NCBI GenBank assembly: GCA_019313765.1
Contig: JAFDAP010000266.1
Coordinates: forward strand, 1-5,194
DNA from: Deltaproteobacteria bacterium
GTDB lineage: Bacteria; Desulfobacterota; DSM-4660; Desulfatiglandales; Desulfatiglandaceae
DNA: 5,194 bases
Reading direction: 5' to 3'
Of the stretch, positions 1 through 5,194 are shown one piece after another; the stretch's first letter is position 1, and the number at the start of each line of letters is the position of its first letter. Both the position numbers and the translations under genes were made by a program. Below the pieces are notes generated by a model. The model was given only the letters and a program-made list of their open reading frames with translations, was not told the origin of the DNA and made no database searches.

Positions 1-6
1 GGAACC

Positions 7-741
7 ATGAAAATTTTTGCCTTTATACCCGCAAGATATCAATCCACCCGTTTTCCGGGAAAGCCCTTGGCGCTGATCACCGGCAAGCCCCTGATTCAGC
101 ATGTTTATGAGCGTACTCTTTTGTGCCCCGAGCTTTCCGAGATCTATGTGGCAACCGACGACGAACGTATTTCAGACTGCGTTCACGGGTTCGCGGGAAA
201 GGTTGTGATGACGGAAAAGGCGCATCAGTCAGGCACGGACCGTATCAGTGAGGCAGCTATAAAAATCGGTCTGGAAAAACAGGACATTATTGTAAATATC
301 CAGGGAGATCAGCCCCTGTTTGACCCGTCTGTTATTACCCTTCTGGTCAAGCCGCTCGTGGAGGATGAATCCATTCACATGAGCACCCTGAAATGGAAGA
401 TCACCGACGAAAACCATATCAGGAATCCCAACCATGTTAAGGTTGTCACGGACAACCAGGGGTTTGCATTGTATTTTTCACGCTGCCCGATTCCCTATTT
501 TCGTGATACCGGGCCCGGGAAAACGCATTATAAACATCTCGGGTTTTATGGCTACCGGATGGAGTTTTTGACCCGGTTTACAAGCCTTTCCCAGGGAAAA
601 CTGGAATCCGCGGAGAAATTGGAACAATTAAGAGCCCTTGAACACGGTTTCAAGATCAAGGTGATGGAAACACCCTTTAATTCCGTTGAAGTGGATGTTC
701 CTGAAGATATTGAGATCGTTGAAACGATCCTTCAGGGATAA
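7..741 (+). CDS. kdsB: 3-deoxy-manno-octulosonate cytidylyltransferase (CMP-Kdo synthetase)
   Basis: This cytoplasmic enzyme activates Kdo with CTP to give CMP-Kdo and pyrophosphate, the sugar donor for the lipid A-Kdo inner core of LPS. The 244-residue product is full length for the family (E. coli about 248). Family motifs appear in order: IPAR at 7-10 leading to FPGKPL at 16-21 (nucleotide-binding loop), ATDD at 49-52, SGTDR at 75-79, NIQGDQP at 97-103 with the metal-binding Asp101, KHLGFYGYR at 176-184, LEQLRALE at 205-212 and VDVPED at 229-234, whose Asp230 matches the second metal ligand. QGDQP replaces the common QGDEP, a conservative change. The ATG at 7 directly precedes the conserved MKIFAFIPAR start. 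A GGA lies just before it, but the window edge hides the full ribosome site and any promoter. The stop (TAATG) overlaps an ATG that opens only a 9-codon frame. Identification is firm. Confidence 0.97.
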   Translation: MKIFAFIPARYQSTRFPGKPLALITGKPLIQHVYERTLLCPELSEIYVATDDERISDCVHGFAGKVVMTEKAHQSGTDRISEAAIKIGLEKQDIIVNIQGDQPLFDPSVITLLVKPLVEDESIHMSTLKWKITDENHIRNPNHVKVVTDNQGFALYFSRCPIPYFRDTGPGKTHYKHLGFYGYRMEFLTRFTSLSQGKLESAEKLEQLRALEHGFKIKVMETPFNSVEVDVPEDIEIVETILQG

Positions 742-758
742 TGAACCGGGAAAAGAAA

Positions 759-789
759 AAAATTGTCTGATAACTGTTTAGACTTTTTT
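759..789 (+). terminator. Possible weak intrinsic terminator between kdsB and recJ
   Basis: GTCTGA (765-770) pairs with TTTAGAC (778-783 side) as a 6-bp stem with one G-T wobble around a 7-nt loop, followed at once by six T (784-789). An A-rich tract lies before the stem, so A759-A762 can also face the T run, and the element could work in both directions. The stem is short and poor in G+C, so termination would be partial at best. Its T run ends only 2 nt before the first possible recJ ATG. It may attenuate read-through from kdsB to recJ; this is inferred from sequence shape only. Confidence 0.4.
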
Positions 790-791
790 GT

Positions 792-2558
792 ATGGTTCTA
801 ATGGTGCCCCCAAACACGGTCTGGAAACTAAAACCCCCTTCCCCCCTGGCTTCACGGCTTGCCCTCGAAGCCGGTTTGACTCCCTTACAGGCGCAATTAT
901 TGATAAACCGCGGTATTTCTAATCCGTCACAGGCAGAGTCATTTTTGTGTCCTCGCCTGGCTAATATGGCCGACCCCATGCTCCTAAAGGATATGGATTG
1001 TGCCCTTGCCATGATTCTACAGGCAGTTGAGGACCGGGAAAAAATTACCATATATGGAGATTATGATGCTGACGGGTTGACTGCCGCCGCCCTTTTGTTG
1101 AACTTCTTTTCATGTCTTGGAATTGAAGCCTCATCATATATCCCCAACCGCTTAAAGGAGGGTTACGGCCTCAACAAAGAGGCCTTAGAGACCATCGCGG
1201 CAGACGGGACAGGCATGATAATAACGGTAGACTGTGGCATCTCAAATTCAAAGGAGATCGCTTTTGCAAAAAGTCTGGGCATGAATGTTGTTGTTACGGA
1301 CCATCACCAGGTCCCTCAAGGCTTTGCAGCCGATTACCCTGTTGTAAATCCCCACCGGGCCGACTGCCCTTTCCCTTTCAAAGATCTTGCGGGTGTGGGA
1401 TTAGCTTTCTTCCTGGCAGTTGCCATAAGGACCGCCCTGCGCAAAAAAGGCTGGTTCGGAACAGTACCCGAACCCGATTTAAAGGACTACCTTGATCTGG
1501 TGGCATTAGGAACCGTTGCAGACAGGGCGCCCCTTCTGGATCAGAACCGAATGCTTGTGAGTAGCGGCCTGGGGATTATGGGCAAGTCCCGGTGGAAAGG
1601 GATAAAGGCCATGATCGAGGTTGCGGGAATTGAGGCCCCGGATATTACTGCGGATGATCTGGCTTTCAGGCTTGGGCCCAGGCTCAATGCCCCCGGCAGA
1701 ATGGATGATCCCGGGATAGTCGTAAAAATCCTGACAACTGATGATACCCTTCTGGCAAAAGACCTTGCCTTGCGCATTAATGACGCAAATATTAAACGCC
1801 AGGGTGTTGAACGCCGTATTCTTCACAGTATAGAAGCAAAGATCAAAAAAATAGAGGGGATCGATGATCGCAGGGCCCTTGTCATGGCCGGGGAAGGCTG
1901 GCACAAGGGGGTCCTGGGTATTGTGGCATCAAGGCTCGTGGATAAATACAACCGCCCTGCCCTTGTCCTTGATGTTCAGGACGGCATGGCCGCCGGATCC
2001 GGAAGAAGCATTGATGGTTTCAATCTTTACGAGGCCTTGAGTCGGCTCGGACATCTTTTTGAGAAATTCGGCGGCCATGCGCACGCAGCCGGCTTTACAT
2101 TGAAATCAACAAACCTTGAGAGATTGAGAAGTGAATTAGAAGGAGTTGCAGAAAAAGCCCTTAGGCAGGAGGACCTGGTTCCCGCAATCGACATGGAAGC
2201 CGAGGTTTCCCTCGACCATATAACCTTCGACATGGTCCGTCAGGTGAGGGCCTTAGGCCCGTTTGGAGAGGGGAATCCCGAACCGGTCTTTTTGGCCCGT
2301 TCATTGGAAGTTGCAGGATCCCGGGTTGTGGGTGAGCGGCATCTTAAACTCAGGGTGAGTCAGGGGGGAACTACCCATGAGGCAATCGGCTTCGGGTTAT
2401 CGTATAAACATCCCCTTAAGGGAAAGACCGTAAGTATAGCCTTCACGCCTGAGCTGAACCGCTGGCAGGGATATGAGCGTATTCAGCTCAGGATTATCGA
2501 TTTAGTCCTTGAAAATTCTGGCGGCAAGCTCGATGTCTTCGGGACAGAAAATAAATAG
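792..2558 (+). CDS. recJ: Single-stranded-DNA-specific 5'-3' exonuclease RecJ
   Basis: RecJ degrades single-stranded DNA 5' to 3' in RecF-pathway recombination, mismatch repair and stalled-fork processing. At 588 residues it is full length. The DHH phosphoesterase core shows YGDYDADG (88-95), VDCG (146-149), TDHH (169-172) and GTVADRAPL (240-248), which supply the metal-binding aspartates and histidines. RLNAPGR (297-303) links to the DHHA1 domain, with GWHKGVLGIVASRL (369-382), GSGRSIDGFNL (403-413) and GGHAHAAGF (427-435). A C-terminal OB-fold (about 460-570) carries PFGEGNPEP. The start is uncertain: ATG 792 and ATG 801 are both possible, neither has a real Shine-Dalgarno, and in-frame TGA and TAA at 768-773 exclude anything earlier. 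Homology begins near Trp11, so either start fits. The last 57 nt overlap the convergent ACT gene. No catalytic residue appears to be missing. Confidence 0.96.
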   Translation: MVLMVPPNTVWKLKPPSPLASRLALEAGLTPLQAQLLINRGISNPSQAESFLCPRLANMADPMLLKDMDCALAMILQAVEDREKITIYGDYDADGLTAAALLLNFFSCLGIEASSYIPNRLKEGYGLNKEALETIAADGTGMIITVDCGISNSKEIAFAKSLGMNVVVTDHHQVPQGFAADYPVVNPHRADCPFPFKDLAGVGLAFFLAVAIRTALRKKGWFGTVPEPDLKDYLDLVALGTVADRAPLLDQNRMLVSSGLGIMGKSRWKGIKAMIEVAGIEAPDITADDLAFRLGPRLNAPGRMDDPGIVVKILTTDDTLLAKDLALRINDANIKRQGVERRILHSIEAKIKKIEGIDDRRALVMAGEGWHKGVLGIVASRLVDKYNRPALVLDVQDGMAAGSGRSIDGFNLYEALSRLGHLFEKFGGHAHAAGFTLKSTNLERLRSELEGVAEKALRQEDLVPAIDMEAEVSLDHITFDMVRQVRALGPFGEGNPEPVFLARSLEVAGSRVVGERHLKLRVSQGGTTHEAIGFGLSYKHPLKGKTVSIAFTPELNRWQGYERIQLRIIDLVLENSGGKLDVFGTENK

Positions 2559-2984
2559 AGATTTTTCCCCGCCAGGAAGGGCTGAACCATATACGTAGTT
2601 GATGTTTATCCCTTCCTCGCCGAATTTTTTCGCCATTTTGGCCAACATTCCGGGTTTATTATCGATCTCTATGGCAATGACCGGCATAATATCAAATACA
2701 TAGCCCCCCTTGGACAGAATATCAATGGCCTTGTCCGTGTCTTCAACCAGGAGACGGATTAATGCATGATCGGCAGAGTCCTTTTGCATGGAGCCGTAAC
2801 TCGCGGCAGGCGCAATTCTCTTCAGGGTTTTTCCCCTTGCCTTAAAGAGCCCCCGGACATATTCAGAGGCATCCTGAATGGTCAGGGCGTCTATGTTGAT
2901 ACCGGCCTCTGCCATCGTGGTTGCCAGTTTTCCCAGTTCACCGGGTACGTTTTCAAGAAAAAGGGATATCTCTGTTCGCACCAT
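2502..2984 (-). CDS. Tandem ACT-domain protein (probable small-ligand/amino-acid sensor)
   Basis: A 160-residue soluble protein of two ACT modules with no catalytic domain, so probably a regulatory ligand binder; ligand and target are unknown. The first module opens with ISLFLENVPGELGKL (6-20) and AEAGINI (25-31), and the second with IEIDNKPGMLAKM (105-117) and GEEGINI (122-128). Both have the ACT pattern of a strand, a PG(E/M)L helix start and a GI(N)I strand. Between them, residues about 42-70 form a basic insertion (FKARGKTLKR) in the expected beta-hairpin of module 1, before the ALIRLLVEDTDKA return strand. The start at 2984 has AGGAG at 2992-2996 with 7-nt spacing. It follows hflC by 15 nt and is presumably the last gene of the hflKC operon. 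Its 3' end overlaps recJ. Stand-alone tandem-ACT proteins are known in deltaproteobacteria, often near CoA ligases; none is seen here. Confidence 0.85.
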   Translation of the reverse strand: MVRTEISLFLENVPGELGKLATTMAEAGINIDALTIQDASEYVRGLFKARGKTLKRIAPAASYGSMQKDSADHALIRLLVEDTDKAIDILSKGGYVFDIMPVIAIEIDNKPGMLAKMAKKFGEEGININYVYGSALPGGEKSLFIFCPEDIELAARIFKD

Positions 2985-2999
2985 CTTGTCACTCCTACA

Positions 3000-3934
3000 T
3001 TAATCTTCTTTCAAGCTTTTAAAGTATTTCAAAAAGTCAGAATCCGTTGAAAGGACAAGCGTTATGTCCTTGTCCATGGTCTTCTTATAGACATCGAGTG
3101 TTTTAAGAAAGGAATAAAAGTCAGGGTCCTTGCTGTAAGCCCGGGCATATATCAGGGTGGATTCCGCGTCGGCCTTGCCCTTTATTTCCTGGGCCTTTCT
3201 GTAAGCCACGGACGTGATTTTCTTTAATTCCTTTCCCCTGTTACCTTCTATCTTGCGCGCCTCACCCTGGCCCTCGGACCGGAATTTTTCAGCAATCTGT
3301 TTTCTCTCCGCAATCATTCTTCCGTAAACAGATCTGCGGACTTCCTCCACATAATTCAATCGCTTTATCTCGACGTCAACGAGCTCTATGCCGAATCCTT
3401 TCAACTTGGGCATTGCTTGTTCTAAAATTTTTTCGACTATCTTTTGCCTTCCGGTAGTGATCTCACGTATAACCCTCGCCTCCTGAATCTTGTCAATGCC
3501 TACTTCATAAGTATCCAGTTCGCGATTTGTCCAACGAACGGTCTCTATCAGGTGGTATGAGGAAATGAAGTTGCGGACCGCAGGATCTATAATATCGTCC
3601 AACCGGGCTAAGGCCCCTGTCACATTATTAACCGTCTGGAAAAACTTCAAAGGATCAACCACTTTCCATCTCGCGAAGGTGTCCACGTAAATGTATGTCT
3701 TGTCCAGAGTCGGGATCTGGCTGGGATCTCCGTCCCATTCGAGGAGGTTTTTGGGGAAGTAGTTGGCCTCCTGGATAAGGGGTATTTTGAAATTGAGTCC
3801 CGGTTCTTTTATGGGATTACCTATCGCCTTGCCGAACTGGGTAACGACCACCTGCTGGCATCCACGGTGTAGGCCGCTGAATAGACTCCAATCAGTATAA
3901 TAACAATCGGAATAATAAAAAACTTGGATTTCAT
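3000..3934 (-). pseudogene. hflC: HflC, SPFH/prohibitin-family FtsH modulator, frameshifted near codon 27
   Basis: HflC pairs with HflK in a periplasm-facing membrane complex around the FtsH protease. The native start is the ATG at 3934-3932: it overlaps the hflK stop (TAATG), has GGAGG at 3941-3945 with 6-nt spacing, and encodes the expected signal-anchor (MKSKFFIIPIVIILIGVYSA). That frame holds to TVDAS (codon 27, ending at 3854), then turns to RWSLPSSARR and stops at 3823-3821 (37 codons). HflC resumes in another frame at QQVVVTQFGKAIG (from 3857) and runs intact to 3000, with EPGLNFKIP, the VEIKRLNY segment of the SPFH domain, a charged helix, and the family C-terminus SKDPDFYSFLKTL. The restored protein would be about 312 residues, normal for the family. 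The longer frame reaching upstream to 3995 has no support: its first 46 residues are hflK read out of frame. It is a true mutation or a sequence/assembly error; the rest of the gene looks under selection. Confidence 0.88.
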
Positions 3935-4986
3935 TATTTGCCTCCTTCAGGTTTCCCGAGGTTGAGCAGGGGAAGCAGATTTTTCTGGTCAGCATCCACG
4001 ATGAACTTATCCCCCATTTTGGGAAAGATCTCCTGGATGGCCTCTAAATACAGGCGTCTCCGTGTGATATCCTGCGCCTTGCTATATTCCTCGTAAAGCG
4101 AAAGAAACCTTGACGCATCACCCTTTGCACGATTCACACGGTCGAGAGCGTAACCTTCGGCCGACCTGATGGTTTTCTCGGCGTTTCCCTTGGCAGCAGG
4201 GATGACCTTGTTATATGCCTCCCTGGCCTGGTAGATCATTCTCTCTTTTTCCTGGGTGGCCTGGTTCACCTCATTGAAGGATGCCTGAACCGGTTCCGGA
4301 ACATTCGTCTTTTTCATTTCGATGGTAGTGATTTTGATGCCTGTTTCGGCCCCATTCAATTCCTTCTGCAAGAGAACCCTGGCGCTCCCCGCGATCTCTT
4401 CTCGTTTGCTGATGACCTCGTTGATGCTCCGATCCCCTATCACCAGGCGCATGCTGGACTCGGCCAGGTCCCTCAAGGTAGCCCTGACATTATGAACCTT
4501 AAACAGGTATTTGTACGGGTCTTTAATCCGGTATTGCACAATCCAGGGGACCACCGCGACATTCAGGTCTCCCGTGAGCATGAGGGCCTCGCCCGCGTAG
4601 GCAGTGCCGGCCGCATAGCGGGTCCGTACCCCTGCCTTGACGGTTCGAAAACCGAACTCCTCCTTATGGACCAGCTTTACCTTCAGCTTGGTCACCTTTT
4701 CAATACCAGTGGGCCATTTGAGATGAAAGCCCGGCTGGGTTGTCCTCACGTGCTTTCCGAAGCGCTGGACAATACCTTCCTCACCCACACCCACCGTGTA
4801 CCAGGAACTGGTACCGACGATAAAGAGGATAACCACGACGACAATAAGCCAGATGCCGCCGGGAAACTTCCCGCTGGCCCCCTTGATCTTCTCGAGCACT
4901 TCATCCATACCCGGAGGGCCTCCAGTCTGTCCGCCTGACCCTCCTCTCTTTTTCTGCTGCTGCAGTTTATCCCAATCCCAGGCCAT
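3934..4986 (-). CDS. hflK: HflK, SPFH/prohibitin-family FtsH protease modulator
   Basis: HflK is the larger partner of the HflK-HflC membrane complex that encloses FtsH and tunes its degradation of membrane proteins. The 350-residue product has the family layout: a short Gly/Pro-rich cytoplasmic N-terminus starting MAWDWDKL and ending in PPGMDEVLEKI (24-34); one transmembrane helix at about 44-65; and an SPFH domain from about 66 with VGEEGIVQRFGK (67-78), QPGFHLKWP (84-92), LTGDLNVAV (137-145) and VQYRIKDP (150-157). After VPEPVQASFNEVN (229-241) comes a long charged, Ala-rich helix to about 300, typical for SPFH oligomerisation. The start at 4986 is backed by AAAGGAG (5000-4994) with 7-nt spacing and by the conserved MAW opening. 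It is the first gene of the operon, behind a clear promoter, and its stop overlaps the hflC start. It appears intact. ftsH is not in the window. Confidence 0.96.
   Translation of the reverse strand: MAWDWDKLQQQKKRGGSGGQTGGPPGMDEVLEKIKGASGKFPGGIWLIVVVVILFIVGTSSWYTVGVGEEGIVQRFGKHVRTTQPGFHLKWPTGIEKVTKLKVKLVHKEEFGFRTVKAGVRTRYAAGTAYAGEALMLTGDLNVAVVPWIVQYRIKDPYKYLFKVHNVRATLRDLAESSMRLVIGDRSINEVISKREEIAGSARVLLQKELNGAETGIKITTIEMKKTNVPEPVQASFNEVNQATQEKERMIYQAREAYNKVIPAAKGNAEKTIRSAEGYALDRVNRAKGDASRFLSLYEEYSKAQDITRRRLYLEAIQEIFPKMGDKFIVDADQKNLLPLLNLGKPEGGK
3941..3945 (-). promoter_or_regulatory. Ribosome binding site of hflC (decides its start)
   Basis: On the minus strand GGAGG lies 6 nt before the ATG at 3934, inside the last hflK codons. 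Together with the TAATG overlap it indicates translational coupling of hflK and hflC. It shows that the start is at 3934, not the upstream ATG at 3995 of the frame that carries the HflC body. Confidence 0.8.
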
Positions 4987-5009
4987 ATGATTACTCCTTT
5001 AATAATTTG

Positions 5010-5029
5010 AAAGTGTTTGGTTTCACTTT
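5010..5029. repeat. Small inverted repeat in the hflK leader
   Basis: AAAGTG (5010-5015) and CACTTT (5024-5029) are perfect inverted copies around an 8-nt TTTGGTTT spacer. The repeat lies between the predicted promoter and the hflK ribosome site, about 20-40 nt downstream of the inferred transcription start. It could be an operator or a weak RNA hairpin. A 6-bp, AT-rich repeat can also arise by chance. Confidence 0.35.
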
Positions 5030-5058
5030 GTGTCAGAGAAAAAATCTTAATATCATAA

Positions 5059-5087
5059 AGTATATAGATAAAATCTCATGAAGTCAA
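5059..5087 (-). promoter_or_regulatory. Sigma70-type promoter of the hflK-hflC-ACT operon
   Basis: On the minus strand TTGACT (5087-5082) and TATACT (5064-5059) are separated by exactly 17 nt, each one base off the sigma70 consensus. The flanking sequence is AT-rich. Transcription would begin near 5052, giving a leader of about 65 nt before the hflK ATG. I saw no clear sigma32 heat-shock motif (CTTGAAA / CCCCATNT). Confidence 0.7.
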
Positions 5088-5115
5088 GAAATAATGGTCT
5101 TTTGCGTTCATGCCT

Positions 5116-5186
5116 TGACAAACTCGTAAAAAATCAAAAACCGTCCTTTTTTGTCATTCCGTCCCGGGTCGGGGTCCGGGATGACG
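5116..5186. repeat. Nested inverted repeats, probable edge of a dispersed intergenic repeat
   Basis: TGACAAA (5116-5122) is the perfect inverse of TTTGTCA (5150-5156), with a 27-nt spacer rich in A runs. The second arm is shared: GTCATTCCG (5153-5161) also pairs with CGGGATGAC (5177-5185), giving a 9-bp stem with one wobble around a GC-rich CCCGGG-containing loop. The two hairpins exclude each other. The wording (a TTGACAAACTCGTAAAAA-like start followed by a GTCATTCC...GGGATGAC palindrome) recalls intergenic repeats I remember from deltaproteobacterial genomes; that is recollection, not a search. No gene or terminator T run follows the hairpin, and the element may continue past the window end. 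Confidence 0.5.
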
Positions 5187-5194
5187 GCCAAGCC

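Noticed and set aside
677..1051. 124-residue - strand frame across the kdsB-recJ junction
   Set aside because: It covers the ends of two real genes in antisense, has a low-complexity unfamiliar translation and no family features.
1506..1904. 132-residue open frame on the - strand opposite recJ
   Set aside because: Antisense shadow of the conserved RecJ core, with no recognisable domain.
2766..3050. 94-residue + strand frame opposite the ACT gene and hflC end
   Set aside because: Shadow of two genes on the other strand; no domain or start signal.
3850..3862. Programmed -1 ribosomal frameshift in hflC
   Set aside because: No X-XXY-YYZ slippery heptamer or obvious downstream stimulatory structure is visible at the frame change; deletion or error explains it more simply.
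3935..3995. N-terminal extension of the HflC frame up to an ATG at 3995
   Set aside because: These codons are hflK's 3' end read out of frame, give a non-HflC sequence, and conflict with the well supported start at 3934.
4492..4938. 148-residue open frame on the + strand opposite hflK
   Set aside because: It lies wholly antisense to the well conserved hflK coding region, has no recognisable domain and no ribosome site worth noting.
5153..5185. Hairpin as an intrinsic terminator
   Set aside because: Neither strand has a T run directly after the stem, and the sequence looks more like a repeat palindrome.

Overview
The window looks like chromosomal DNA from a Gram-negative bacterium, most likely a Desulfobacterota / deltaproteobacterial lineage. 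The KdsB gene implies LPS with Kdo. The HflK and HflC sequences and the tandem-ACT protein resemble, from memory, those of that group. The lineage is an inference; no search was run. Base composition looks even across the window, with no phage, transposon, tRNA, rRNA or CRISPR signature.

Layout. Positions 7-2558 (+ strand) hold two genes in the same direction: kdsB (CMP-Kdo synthesis) and recJ (5'-3' single-strand exonuclease). They are separated by a 50-nt gap that contains a terminator-like hairpin with a T6 run ending 2 nt before the first possible recJ ATG. Positions 2502-4986 (- strand) hold a convergent operon, transcribed hflK, then hflC, then a tandem ACT-domain gene. hflK and hflC are joined by a TAATG stop/start overlap, and hflC and the ACT gene are 15 nt apart. 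The ACT gene and recJ overlap tail to tail by 57 bp in exactly opposed triplet register. Upstream of hflK is a near-consensus sigma70-type promoter (TTGACT, 17 nt, TATACT) and a small inverted repeat in the leader. The last ~80 nt hold nested inverted repeats that look like the edge of a dispersed intergenic repeat.

Main anomaly. hflC is frameshifted. Its proper start (good ribosome site, signal-anchor helix) reads 27 native codons and then leaves frame, stopping after 37 codons. The SPFH body continues in another frame. The junction suggests loss of one 4-nt unit of a GCCA-type tandem, or of a single base; it could be a real mutation or a sequence error.

Function. HflK and HflC normally form the membrane SPFH complex that encloses and modulates the FtsH protease. 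The ACT protein is probably a small-ligand sensor whose target is not visible here. kdsB and recJ serve unrelated housekeeping roles (envelope LPS and DNA repair). I see no convincing new multi-gene system. The best leads are the broken hflC, the ACT gene tied to hflKC, the unusual recJ start region and the terminal repeat.
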